Source: CAZIRF01 sp964541755
Lineage (GTDB): Bacteria; Spirochaetota; Spirochaetia; Treponematales; Breznakiellaceae
Assembly (NCBI GenBank): GCA_964541755.1
Contig: CAZIRF010000050.1
Span: forward strand, 1-18,656
Length of the DNA: 18,656 nt
Direction of reading: 5' to 3'
Within the stretch, counting starts at the first letter, position 1, and each line of letters opens with the position of its first letter. A program made the translations under genes and the position numbers. The notes under the pieces were generated by a model that made no database searches, was not told where the DNA came from, and was given only the letters and a program-made list of their open reading frames with translations. Below are positions 7,106-15,284 of this stretch, piece by piece.

Positions 7106-9130
7106 GTGGCCTTTGTACAATTTACCAAGGTGTCTCTGGCCTTTGGCGACCGGGATGTCCTCAAGGACGTCAGCGTCAATCTCGCCTCGGGCACCCGCGC
7201 CGCACTTGCCGGTGCCAACGGTTCGGGAAAATCCACCCTCATGAAGGTCATGGCGGGCTTTATCACCCCCGATTCGGGGGAGCGTGCCATACAGAAGGGG
7301 TCGCGGGTTGCCTACCTCCCGCAGGCCGGTATCGTACACACGGGGAGCCGTCTGCGCGACGAGCTTGAACTCGCTTACGCCCATGTACACGACATGCTCG
7401 CGCGAATGGAAGAGATCGGCCAGACCCTGGCTTCCTCCGCTCAAGAGGGACCGGCCACCGCAGGCCTCCTGGACGAGCTGCATTACCTGCAGGAAGCGGT
7501 CAACGACTGCGACTGGTACAACCGCTCTTCGCGCATCTCCATTGTCATGGACGGTTTGGGCTTTGCAGAGAGGGACCTCGATCGCCCGGTAGACGAGTTT
7601 TCCGGCGGATGGCAGATGCGCATTGCCCTTGCCAAGATCCTCTTGTCCTCCCCTGACATCCTCCTCCTCGACGAACCGACCAACTACCTCGACATCGAGG
7701 CACGCAAGTGGCTCGAGGATTGGCTTTTGGCATATAGCGGTGGCTATCTCCTTGTCTCGCACGACAGATACTTTCTCGATATGACTTGCCGCGAGGTCTA
7801 TGAGGTCTGGCAGGGCTCCGTACGCCGTTTTGCCGGCAACTATACCGCCTACGAAAAACAGCGCGCGGTCGAGCTCGAGAGCCTCTTGGCCCGTTACGAG
7901 GCCCAACAGGAAGAGATGGCCAAGACCGAGGATTTCATCCGCCGCTTTCGCTACCAGGCCTCGAAGGCCGCCATGGTGCAGGACCGGGTCAAGCGCCTTG
8001 AAAAGATCGAACGCATAGAAATCCCCGAAAGCCTCAAGAAGATTCACTTCCGCTTCCCCGATCCGCCACACTGCGGGCGTCTTGCCCTACGCCTCTACGG
8101 CCTTGGCAAGGCCTGGGGGGATCATCGGGTATTCCGCGACCTCGACCTTACCGTGGAAGCCGGGGAAAAACTCCTCGTCGTGGGTAAAAACGGGGCGGGA
8201 AAGACCACGCTCCTGCGCATACTCGCCGCCGTCGACACCCAATTCGAAGGGCGGATGGAGTACGGGACCGATATATCGGTCGGCTACTTTTCGCAAGATG
8301 TCGCAGAGACCATAACGGGGAATCAAAGCATACTGGACTGGCTCGAAGCCGATGCCCCCACCCACCTCATCCCGCGCCTGCGCGACATGTTGGGGGCCTT
8401 TCTCTTTCGCGGGGACGATATTTCAAAGACCCTTTCGGTTCTTTCCGGCGGCGAGAAGAGCCGTTTGGCCCTCTTGGCCCTCCTTTTGCACCCGGTCAAC
8501 CTCCTCATCCTCGACGAGCCGACCAACCACCTCGACCTTCATTCAAAGGATGTCCTCCTCGATGCCCTCAAGCACTACCCCGGGACAGTCCTCTTCGTGT
8601 CGCACGATCAGGGCTTCATGGATGCCCTGTCGACCCGCACCCTCGAACTCTCCCGTTCGGGTACCCACCGCCTCTTCCCCGGCAACTATGCCTACTACCT
8701 CGAGCGCCTGGCCGCAGAAGCCGCGGGCCTCGTGCCATCTGCCGGGACAGGCAATGCTTCGGGTTCGCCCGAGGCGACGCGTGCAGCGGGCAAAGCGGCG
8801 GCAAGCGGCGCGAGTGAAGGCCCCGCAATGGCCGATGCGGGACAGGCCGCTTCGTTTCGCGAAGAACAAAAGCGCCTTCAAACGCAAAAACGGCGCCTCG
8901 AACGCCGCGAGACCGAGCTCCTGGAAGCTATTGAACGCCTCGAGGCCGATTTGACGGCCGTACAGGCAGAAATGCAGAAGAGCGAGGTATATACTGATGG
9001 CGCCCGCAGCGCGGCATGTGCCGCGCGTATGGGTGAACTGGAAAAGCAGATAGAGGAACACAGTGCACAGTGGGAAGGGGTGGGCAGCGAGCTTTCCGAA
9101 GTCGACGCCGCCCTTGCACGCCTCGGTTAA
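7106..9130 (+). CDS. ABC-F family ATPase
   Basis: Soluble protein of 674 residues with two ATP-binding cassettes and no membrane segment. NBD1 has Walker A G-A-N-G-S-G-K-S-T (36-44), signature F-S-G-G-W (165-169) and Walker B with Asp189-Glu190. NBD2 has G-K-N-G-A-G-K-T-T (360-368), L-S-G-G-E (446-450) and Asp470-Glu471. Both cassettes keep the catalytic residues. The charged helical linker at about 245-320 matches the P-site tRNA interaction motif of ABC-F proteins, which bind the ribosomal E site and relieve stalled translation. An Ala/Gly/Ser-rich linker (540-582) leads to a C-terminal coiled coil (about 583-672), as in Uup and YheS-like members. The GTG start follows GAAGGA by seven bases. 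It is probably co-transcribed with the SH3 lipoprotein gene. A resistance role is possible but not indicated by context. Confidence 0.88.
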   Translation: MAFVQFTKVSLAFGDRDVLKDVSVNLASGTRAALAGANGSGKSTLMKVMAGFITPDSGERAIQKGSRVAYLPQAGIVHTGSRLRDELELAYAHVHDMLARMEEIGQTLASSAQEGPATAGLLDELHYLQEAVNDCDWYNRSSRISIVMDGLGFAERDLDRPVDEFSGGWQMRIALAKILLSSPDILLLDEPTNYLDIEARKWLEDWLLAYSGGYLLVSHDRYFLDMTCREVYEVWQGSVRRFAGNYTAYEKQRAVELESLLARYEAQQEEMAKTEDFIRRFRYQASKAAMVQDRVKRLEKIERIEIPESLKKIHFRFPDPPHCGRLALRLYGLGKAWGDHRVFRDLDLTVEAGEKLLVVGKNGAGKTTLLRILAAVDTQFEGRMEYGTDISVGYFSQDVAETITGNQSILDWLEADAPTHLIPRLRDMLGAFLFRGDDISKTLSVLSGGEKSRLALLALLLHPVNLLILDEPTNHLDLHSKDVLLDALKHYPGTVLFVSHDQGFMDALSTRTLELSRSGTHRLFPGNYAYYLERLAAEAAGLVPSAGTGNASGSPEATRAAGKAAASGASEGPAMADAGQAASFREEQKRLQTQKRRLERRETELLEAIERLEADLTAVQAEMQKSEVYTDGARSAACAARMGELEKQIEEHSAQWEGVGSELSEVDAALARLG

Positions 9131-9137
9131 GTACGCG

Positions 9138-9159
9138 GCGCGGCTGCAATAGGCCGCGC
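9138..9159 (+). other. GC-rich hairpin just before the galE ribosome binding site
   Basis: GCGCGGC (9138-9144) pairs perfectly with GCCGCGC (9153-9159) across an 8-base loop, directly before the AAGGAG of galE. No T run follows. It could act as a weak terminator, an mRNA-stability element between abc-f and galE, or a modulator of galE translation. Confidence 0.4.
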
Positions 9160-9171
9160 AAGGAGAAAAAC

Positions 9172-10158
9172 ATGAAGATTCTTGTCATTGGTGGTGCCGG
9201 ATATATTGGCAGTCATGTCGTTCGCGAGTTCCTCGACAAGGGACACAGCGTGTGTGTTTTTGACAACCTCTCGAGCGGTCTCGAGTCAAACCTCTTCCCC
9301 GAGGCGTCCTTTATCAATGGTGATATCCTGGCGGCTTCAGATTTGACAAAGGCGATGACCGGGGGCTTCGACGCCCTCGTCCATCTCGCTGCCTTCAAGG
9401 CCGCAGGCGAATCGATGCTCAAGCCCGAAAAATACTCGGTGAACAACATCACCGGGACCCTCAATATCCTCAATGCCGCCTGCGAGGCCGGTATCAAGTA
9501 CCTCGTGTTCTCTTCGAGTGCGGCAGTCTACGGGGAACCGGCGTATCTCCCCATTGACGAAGACCACCCCACCAAGCCCGAAAACTACTACGGTTTTACC
9601 AAGCTCGAGATTGAACGCTTCCTCCAATGGTATGACCAGCTCAAGGGCCTTCGCTATGCGGCCCTGCGCTATTTCAACGCCGCCGGCTATGACGCTCGCG
9701 AGCGGATTGGCGGGCTCGAGCGGAACCCCGCCAACCTCCTGCCGGTCATCATGGAAGCCGCCTGCGGGATGCGCGACAAGCTGCAGATCTTCGGGAACGA
9801 CTACGATACCCACGACGGCACGGGCGTACGCGACTATGTCCATGTCTCGGACCTTGCACGCGGCCATGTGAGCGCCCTCGAATACCTCGTAAAGAACGAC
9901 AAGAGCCTTACGGTAAACCTGGGCAGCGAGAGCGGGCTTTCGGTCCTCGACCTCCTCGAATCAGCCCGGCGCATCACCGGTAAGGCCATCCCCGCAGACT
10001 TTGCGCCGCGTCGCCCCGGCGACCCCGAAAAGCTCTACGCGAGCTCAAGTCGCGCCCGCGAGCTCCTGGGCTGGGAGGCGAAGGAGTCCGATGCCGATTC
10101 CCTTATTCGCACGAGCTGGCAGGCCTACACCCGCGCCCTGTCGCAGGGGAAAAAATAA
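9172..10158 (+). CDS. galE: UDP-glucose 4-epimerase
   Basis: Extended short-chain dehydrogenase of 328 residues that interconverts UDP-glucose and UDP-galactose using bound NAD. The N-terminal Rossmann motif is G-G-A-G-Y-I-G (7-13). The catalytic elements are F-S-S-S-A-A-V-Y-G with Ser116 and Y-G-F-T-K with Tyr140 and Lys144. The R-Y-F-N-A-A-G-Y-D segment and G-V-R-D-Y-V-H-V are typical of GalE. The ATG at 9172 has AAGGAG seven bases upstream; an upstream in-frame start at 9070 lies inside the ABC-F gene and is not needed. Its TAA overlaps the next ATG by one base. It supplies activated galactose for glycans and may serve the glycosyltransferase near the window start, though the two are not in one operon. 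Confidence 0.95.
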   Translation: MKILVIGGAGYIGSHVVREFLDKGHSVCVFDNLSSGLESNLFPEASFINGDILAASDLTKAMTGGFDALVHLAAFKAAGESMLKPEKYSVNNITGTLNILNAACEAGIKYLVFSSSAAVYGEPAYLPIDEDHPTKPENYYGFTKLEIERFLQWYDQLKGLRYAALRYFNAAGYDARERIGGLERNPANLLPVIMEAACGMRDKLQIFGNDYDTHDGTGVRDYVHVSDLARGHVSALEYLVKNDKSLTVNLGSESGLSVLDLLESARRITGKAIPADFAPRRPGDPEKLYASSSRARELLGWEAKESDADSLIRTSWQAYTRALSQGKK

Positions 10159-11414
10159 TGATTCCGGTCGATCTTTCCCGCGCAGACGCCTTTGTCGAAG
10201 TCTCGACAGATACCCTTATCGCCCTTGAGAGCATGCTCACCGCCATTCCGGCCATCTCGCCGGAATCCGGCGGGGAGGGGGAGCTCGACAAGTGTCTGGC
10301 CCTCGAAGCATGGCTTCGCGAGCGTGGTTTTACGGCACTCGAACGCCACGACGCCCCGGACCCGCGGGCCAAGGGCGGGGTGCGTCCCAGCCTCGTGCTC
10401 ACCCTGCCGGGAAAGAATGAAGGCCCCTGCCTGTGGATCATGAGCCACCTGGACGTCGTGCCCAGCGGGGACCGCGCCCTCTGGAGCCGCGACCCCTTTA
10501 CCGTACACGTTGAAGGCGGCAAGCTCTACGGCCGCGGGGTAGAAGACAATCAGCAGGGCCTCTGTGCGAGCGTCCTTGCCGCCCTCGCCGTCCTTGACGG
10601 CGCCCTCGCCATCAAGGACGGTTCAATCGGGCTCCCTTCGACGGTCAAGCTCCTCTTTGTCGCCGACGAAGAGATGGGCAGCGAGTACGGCATTCAATGG
10701 CTCCTTGAAAACCGCGAGCTCTTTCGCGACGACGACCTCGTGCTTATCCCCGACGGGGGCGATAGCGAGGGCTCTACAATAGAGATAGCCGAAAAGAACC
10801 TCCTCTGGCTGCGCTTCACCATTCGGGGCCAGCAGGCCCACGGCTCCCGCCCCGACCAGGGCAAGAACGCCCAGCTTGCAGCCAGCGACCTGACGATGCG
10901 CCTCTACGCGGCCCTCCACGAGCGTTTCGATGCTCGCGACGAGCTCTTTGATCCGCCGGTATCGACCTTCGAACCCACCAAGGTGGAGGCCAACGTCCCC
11001 AACATCAACACGATTCCGGGCGAAGCGGTCTTCGCCTACGATATGCGTATCCTTCCCCGTTACGCGCTCAAAGAGGTTCTCGCCCTCGTTCGCAGCGTCT
11101 GCGACACCCTCGAGGCAGACCGGGGCGTCCGCGTCTCGTACGAGAGCCTGCAGGCCGTCGAATCCCCCGCAACCCCGGCCGACTCCCCGCTGGTGGCACG
11201 CCTTTCGCGGGCGGTCAAAGAGGTCTACGGGCTTGCGACACGCCCCATAGGGATAGGCGGCGGCACCGTCGCTTCCTACCTGAGGAAGAGGGGCATTCAC
11301 GCCGCGGTCTGGGGCAAGCTCGACGAGATGGCCCATCAGGCTGATGAATACGCCATCATCGACAACATCCTGGGTGATGCCAAGGTCATGCTCAGGCTGA
11401 TGACCCGCCCCTGA
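10158..11414 (+). CDS. M20-family metallopeptidase/deacylase
   Basis: Cytoplasmic di-zinc amidohydrolase of 418 residues, in the ArgE/DapE/dipeptidase group. Metal ligands and catalytic residues are visible: H-L-D at 97-99 (His97, Asp99), Asp130 in G-R-G-V-E-D, Glu171-Glu172 in A-D-E-E-M-G-S, Asp199 in P-D-G-G-D, and His393 near the C-terminus in M-A-H-Q-A-D-E. The dimerisation-domain His228 lies in Q-A-H-G-S-R-P. The H-L-D-V-V-P-S-G and W-S-R-D-P-F segments fit M20A enzymes acting on N-acyl amino acids or dipeptides. Which substrate is used cannot be told, so names such as dapE or argE are not applied. The start ATG overlaps the galE stop (TAATG), indicating coupling. Confidence 0.87.
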   Translation: MIPVDLSRADAFVEVSTDTLIALESMLTAIPAISPESGGEGELDKCLALEAWLRERGFTALERHDAPDPRAKGGVRPSLVLTLPGKNEGPCLWIMSHLDVVPSGDRALWSRDPFTVHVEGGKLYGRGVEDNQQGLCASVLAALAVLDGALAIKDGSIGLPSTVKLLFVADEEMGSEYGIQWLLENRELFRDDDLVLIPDGGDSEGSTIEIAEKNLLWLRFTIRGQQAHGSRPDQGKNAQLAASDLTMRLYAALHERFDARDELFDPPVSTFEPTKVEANVPNINTIPGEAVFAYDMRILPRYALKEVLALVRSVCDTLEADRGVRVSYESLQAVESPATPADSPLVARLSRAVKEVYGLATRPIGIGGGTVASYLRKRGIHAAVWGKLDEMAHQADEYAIIDNILGDAKVMLRLMTRP

Positions 11415-11421
11415 GGCCCCC

Positions 11422-12483
11422 GTGCGCATCCCGCTCATTACCAACGCAGACGAGCTCCCCGAGCCCCTGCGCTCGAGTCTCTCAAACGATGAGCGGGCCG
11501 CCATCGCCAAGGCCGTGCCCCCCTTCGCCGTCACGCCTTTTTATGCGGGCTTGGCGGGGCCTCGTGCCGATGACCCTATACGCCGCCAGTGCATCCCCGA
11601 TCCGCGGGAAGCGACGATATCCCCGGGCGAGAGTCCCGACCCCCTGGGGGCTCACCGCCACCAGGTGACCCGCCGCCTCGTCCACCAGTACCCGAGCCGG
11701 GTTCTGCTCCTTTCGACCGGCAGATGCGCCGGCTACTGCCGCCACTGTTTCCGCCGCGACTGGGAGCTCTTTACCGACGGCTGGCTCAACCGTGAGGAAA
11801 TTGCCGAAGCCTGTGCCTACATCGCTTCCCACCCACAGGTGGACGAAGTCCTCGTCTCCGGCGGCGACCCCCTTTCTGCTGACAATGCGCAAGTGGAAAG
11901 CCTCCTTACAGCCCTGCGCGCCGTGCGTGAGGGCCTTGTCATCCGCTTGGGGACGCGGTTGCCGGTCACCTGGCCCTTTCGCGTTGATGACGCCCTTGTC
12001 GAGCTCCTCGCCCGCCTGCGCCCCCTGCGCCTCATCCTCCACATCAACCACCCGCGCGAGCTCGCCCCCGAAGTCGCAGAGGCCCTGCAGCGCCTTGTTG
12101 ACCGGGGCATCCCCGTCCACACTCAGACCGTTCTATTAAAGGGCGTCAATGACGATGCCGATACCCTCGCCGACCTCTTCCGCCGCCTCGTTATCTTGGG
12201 GGCGAGCCCCTATTACCTCTTCCAGGGGGACCTCGCGCGCGGAACGGGCCACCTGCGAACGGATCTGTCCACCGCCGTCGGCCTCTACCGCGTCCTTTCC
12301 GAAAGGCTCTCGCCCCTTGCCCTCCCGACCCTCGCCGTCGACCTCCCCGGCGGCCTCGGGAAGAAGGCCCTTCCCCCCGACTTCGAGCCGCTCATGGCGA
12401 ATGGGGCCCCCTATCCCGCCTACCGCTTGGTATCCCGCACGGGCGAAGCCTGTCTCTATCCCCGCGATGGGGGCACAGAGTAG
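11422..12483 (+). CDS. KamA-family radical SAM protein (lysine 2,3-aminomutase-like)
   Basis: 353-residue radical SAM and PLP enzyme. The iron-sulfur cluster motif is C-A-G-Y-C-R-H-C with Cys102, Cys106 and Cys109. The PLP lysine is probably Lys314 in D-L-P-G-G-L-G-K, matching the P-G-G-G-G-K motif of lysine 2,3-aminomutase. Asp270 (Y-L-F-Q-G-D-L) and Asp307 match the two aspartates that hold the substrate side-chain amine. The protein is shorter than clostridial KamA (about 416 residues) because the C-terminal zinc region is missing. Candidate roles are free lysine to beta-lysine conversion or, as in EpmB, making beta-lysine for elongation factor P. The GTG start lies seven bases after the M20 stop, with GAGG across the junction. 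It is the last gene of the run. Confidence 0.85.
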   Translation: MRIPLITNADELPEPLRSSLSNDERAAIAKAVPPFAVTPFYAGLAGPRADDPIRRQCIPDPREATISPGESPDPLGAHRHQVTRRLVHQYPSRVLLLSTGRCAGYCRHCFRRDWELFTDGWLNREEIAEACAYIASHPQVDEVLVSGGDPLSADNAQVESLLTALRAVREGLVIRLGTRLPVTWPFRVDDALVELLARLRPLRLILHINHPRELAPEVAEALQRLVDRGIPVHTQTVLLKGVNDDADTLADLFRRLVILGASPYYLFQGDLARGTGHLRTDLSTAVGLYRVLSERLSPLALPTLAVDLPGGLGKKALPPDFEPLMANGAPYPAYRLVSRTGEACLYPRDGGTE

Positions 12484-12517
12484 ACTATCAGTATAAAAAC
12501 CCGTTCTTTGTTGGCGC

Positions 12518-12546
12518 TTGACCCGGAAGGGCTGCCAGATTAAGCT
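12518..12546 (+). promoter_or_regulatory. candidate promoter of the nucleoside operon
   Basis: TTGACC (12518-12523, five of six consensus positions) is followed after 17 bases by TAAGCT (12541-12546, a weak -10). It lies in the 124-base gap before the lipoprotein gene, giving a leader of about 55 bases. No terminator for the preceding gene is evident. Confidence 0.4.
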
Positions 12547-12560
12547 GGAAGAGCCTGCCA
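12525..12560 (+). repeat. imperfect direct repeat at the nucleoside operon promoter
   Basis: GGAAGGGCTGCCA (12525-12537) recurs as GGAAGAGCCTGCCA (12547-12560), with starts 22 bases apart, about two helical turns. One copy lies in the promoter spacer and the other just after the -10 element. This geometry would suit a dimeric regulator, but no regulator gene is nearby. Confidence 0.4.
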
Positions 12561-12607
12561 CGCGCGATGCCTTCGCCGTGCGGCCATTCTTTAAGGAGGA
12601 ATGAACC

Positions 12608-13705
12608 ATGAAGAAAGCTTTGGTGATTGTCACTGCATTGATTGTGCTCTTTGGCGCCGCTTCCTGCGCAAAAAAGGAAGCGAAAGACGACGGTCAGGTG
12701 AGCGCACGCCTCCTTACCGACGCGACCGGTATCGACGACAAGTCCTTCAACGCCGCCGCCTGGCGCGGCATCCTGGCCTTCTACGGCGACAGCTGGGAGA
12801 ATCAGGCAAAGCGCGGGCGCCTCTACAATGTGGTAACGGCCCAGACCCAGGACATGTACGTCCCCAACCTCAAACAGGCTGGCGACGCCGGCTACGGCCT
12901 TATCATAACGACGGGATTCACCTTTGCAGACGCCCTTTTCGAAGTGGCCCCGCAGTATCCCGAGCAAAAATTCCTCATCGTCGACGTCGATTGGGTGAAC
13001 CTTCCCAACGTCATGCAGGTTGTCTTCGCCGAGCATGAGGGCTCCTATCTCGTCGGGGTGGCTGCAGCCCTCAAGGCCAAGGCCGACGGGGTTGACAATC
13101 CGCGCTTCGGCTTTATCGGCGGGGTCCCCGGGGCCGTCATCACGAAGTTCGAAGTGGGCTTCGTACAGGGGGTCAAATCGGTCCTCCCGGATGCCCAGAT
13201 CGTCGACTACTACGCCAACGACTGGGGCAAGCCCGAGCTGGCCAAGGCACAGGCCAAGAACTGGTTTGACGCGGGTGTCTATGCCATTTTCTCCGCGGCC
13301 GGCGGCACTGGCAACGGGACCATCGCCCAGGCGAAGGAGTACCGTTCGCAGGGCAAGAATGTCTGGGCCATCGGCGTGGACAGCGATCAGTTTGAAGACG
13401 GCGTCTACGAGAGCGGCAAATCGGCCGTCCTTACCAGCATGATCAAGAAGGTCGAGACCGCCACCGAAATGGCCCTCAATATGGTAAAGGACGGTTCTTT
13501 CGCGGCAAAGGTGATTACCCTCGACACCGCTTCCGGCGGCATCGGCTACAGCGATCGCAATCCCGAACTGGGTGCGGCAGTTGTCAAGGAAGTGGAAAAG
13601 GTCAAGGCTGATATTGTAGCGGGCAAGACCAAGGTCGCCGCGACCTACGCTGCGGCGCGCAATCTGCCCGGCTTCCCGCAAGACCTCAAGGCCATTGACG
13701 ACTGA
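12608..13705 (+). CDS. pnrA: BMP/PnrA-family nucleoside-binding lipoprotein (TmpC-like)
   Basis: Extracytoplasmic substrate-binding lipoprotein of 365 residues for an ABC importer. It has a short signal peptide (M-K-K-A-L then a hydrophobic core) ending at F-G-A-A-S-C with lipidated Cys20, a relaxed lipobox of spirochaete type. The mature protein shows BMP-family hallmarks: T-G-I-D-D-K-S-F-N, T-T-G-F-T-F-A-D, G-F-I-G-G-V-P-G, F-S-A-A-G-G-T-G-N-G and A-I-G-V-D-S-D-Q-F. The T. pallidum homologue PnrA/TmpC (Tp0319) binds purine nucleosides; the same ligand is inferred here, supported by the deoD gene downstream. AAGGAGGA lies seven bases before the ATG. Another ATG at 12601 is out of frame. The ATPase gene follows after 19 bases, so the T. 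pallidum pnrB position is empty here. Confidence 0.92.
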   Translation: MKKALVIVTALIVLFGAASCAKKEAKDDGQVSARLLTDATGIDDKSFNAAAWRGILAFYGDSWENQAKRGRLYNVVTAQTQDMYVPNLKQAGDAGYGLIITTGFTFADALFEVAPQYPEQKFLIVDVDWVNLPNVMQVVFAEHEGSYLVGVAAALKAKADGVDNPRFGFIGGVPGAVITKFEVGFVQGVKSVLPDAQIVDYYANDWGKPELAKAQAKNWFDAGVYAIFSAAGGTGNGTIAQAKEYRSQGKNVWAIGVDSDQFEDGVYESGKSAVLTSMIKKVETATEMALNMVKDGSFAAKVITLDTASGGIGYSDRNPELGAAVVKEVEKVKADIVAGKTKVAATYAAARNLPGFPQDLKAIDD

Positions 13706-13724
13706 TATCGCAGCAGGAGGTCCC

Positions 13725-15284
13725 ATGCCGTCTCCGGCAATCGAGATGCTCGGCATCACCAAGGTATTTCCAGGCGTTGTCGCCAACGACGGGGTGAACC
13801 TTTCGGTTGCCGGGGGCGAAATCCATGCCCTGCTCGGCGAGAACGGGGCGGGCAAGTCCACCCTCATGTCCATACTCTTCGGCCTCTATGAAGCCGATGC
13901 GGGGACGATACGCATCCATGGAGAAGTGGTTCACATTGGCGATCCGAATGCGGCCCGCATTCACGGCATCGGCATGGTGCACCAGCACTTCAAGCTGGTC
14001 CATAATTTCACCGTTACGGAAAACATCGTCTTGGGACTCGAGCCGTGCAGCCGGATGGGCAATGTGGATCTTTCCACGGCCGCCCGGCGGGTCGCCGAGC
14101 TCTCGACGCGCTACGGGCTTTCGGTCGATCCTGATGCCCGTATCGAGGACATAAGCGTGGGCATGCAGCAGCGCGTCGAAATCCTCAAGATTCTGTACCG
14201 TGACGCGGAAATACTTATATTTGACGAACCCAGCGCGGTCCTCACCCCCCAAGAGATCGACGAGCTCATCGAGATACTGCGCCGCCTTCGGGCAGAGGGC
14301 AAGACCATTGTCCTTATCACCCACAAGCTGCGCGAGATCAAGGCCATCGCCGACCGCTGTACGGTCCTGCGTCGTGGCCGCTACGTGGGAACGGTCAATG
14401 TCGCGGATACCGACGAAGCCACGCTTGCAGAGATGATGGTGGGCCGTGCTGTGCGCTTTCGAAGCGACAAGGCCCCCCCGAAGCGCGGGCCGCTGGTCCT
14501 TTCCATCGAGAACCTTACCATATCTGGAGCCAAGGGCGAGGAAGCGGTTCGCTCCCTTTTCTTGGAAGTGTATGCCGGCGAGATAGTCGGGATAGCCGGT
14601 GTCGATGGCAATGGTCAGAGCGAACTTGTGCAGGCCATTGCCGGGCTTTTACCGGTGAAGTCCGGCCGCATACTCATCGACGGGGCGGATATCACCCACC
14701 AGAGTGTGCGGGAGCGGGTAGGGGCGGGGCTCGGCCTCGTTCCGGAAGACCGCCATCGCCACGGGCTCGTACTTCCTTTTCGTTTGGATGAAAATCTTGT
14801 TCTCAAAACCTTCGACAGATCGCCCTTTTCTTCTCGCTTCGGGGTCATTAATGTAACCGCCCTTGCAAAAAATGCCGAGCGCCTTATTGAAGAGTTCGAT
14901 ATCCGCGCGGGTAAGGGACCGGCGACAGAGGCCGCGAGCATGTCGGGGGGCAACCAACAGAAGGCCCTCATTGCCCGCGAAATCGACCTTTCACCCCGCC
15001 TGCTCCTCGTGTCCCAGCCGACGCGCGGCCTCGATGTCGGGGCCATCGAATACATTCACCGGCGCATTATTGCAGAACGCGACAAAGGGCGGGCCGTGCT
15101 CCTGGTATCCTTTGAATTGGATGAAATACTCAACCTCTGCGATCGTATCGCGGCCATTTCCCATGGCGGGATTGTCGGTATTGTCGATGTGTACGAGCAG
15201 CCGGAGGCCGCCGATGAACGGACGATAGGAGCCATGATGGCCGGTGTTTCCCGCAAAGTGGACGGGGAGGTTTCCCATGCCTGA
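13725..15284 (+). CDS. pnrC: nucleoside ABC transporter, double-NBD ATPase
   Basis: 519-residue cytoplasmic ATPase with two fused nucleotide-binding domains that drives the two permeases encoded next. NBD1 has an intact Walker A G-E-N-G-A-G-K-S-T (38-46), the family-typical signature S-V-G-M-Q-Q-R and Walker B I-F-D-E-P-S. NBD2 is degenerate in Walker A (G-V-D-G-N-G-Q-S, no Lys) and has Q instead of the catalytic Glu (V-S-Q-P-T-R-G-L-D). It keeps a good signature M-S-G-G-N-Q-Q-K. Such asymmetry is normal for RbsA/BMP-type ATPases. The ATG has AGGAGG four bases upstream; an in-frame TTG at 13695 lies inside the previous gene. The last eight bases overlap the first permease gene. Confidence 0.92.
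   Translation: MPSPAIEMLGITKVFPGVVANDGVNLSVAGGEIHALLGENGAGKSTLMSILFGLYEADAGTIRIHGEVVHIGDPNAARIHGIGMVHQHFKLVHNFTVTENIVLGLEPCSRMGNVDLSTAARRVAELSTRYGLSVDPDARIEDISVGMQQRVEILKILYRDAEILIFDEPSAVLTPQEIDELIEILRRLRAEGKTIVLITHKLREIKAIADRCTVLRRGRYVGTVNVADTDEATLAEMMVGRAVRFRSDKAPPKRGPLVLSIENLTISGAKGEEAVRSLFLEVYAGEIVGIAGVDGNGQSELVQAIAGLLPVKSGRILIDGADITHQSVRERVGAGLGLVPEDRHRHGLVLPFRLDENLVLKTFDRSPFSSRFGVINVTALAKNAERLIEEFDIRAGKGPATEAASMSGGNQQKALIAREIDLSPRLLLVSQPTRGLDVGAIEYIHRRIIAERDKGRAVLLVSFELDEILNLCDRIAAISHGGIVGIVDVYEQPEAADERTIGAMMAGVSRKVDGEVSHA

Noticed and set aside
6929..8071. 380-codon open frame on the minus strand
   Set aside because: It runs antisense to the SH3 lipoprotein and ABC-F genes, both of which have clear motifs; no family features are seen in it.
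10623..11534. 303-codon open frame on the minus strand
   Set aside because: It is a shadow of the M20 peptidase gene and its sequence is low in recognisable features.
12484..12607. Purine riboswitch before the nucleoside operon
   Set aside because: The leader is too short, and the three-way junction with its conserved loop sequences is not visible.
12488..13873. 461-codon open frame on the minus strand
   Set aside because: It is antisense to the PnrA-like gene and has no recognisable domain. In this G+C-rich DNA, codon bias on one strand leaves long empty frames on the other.
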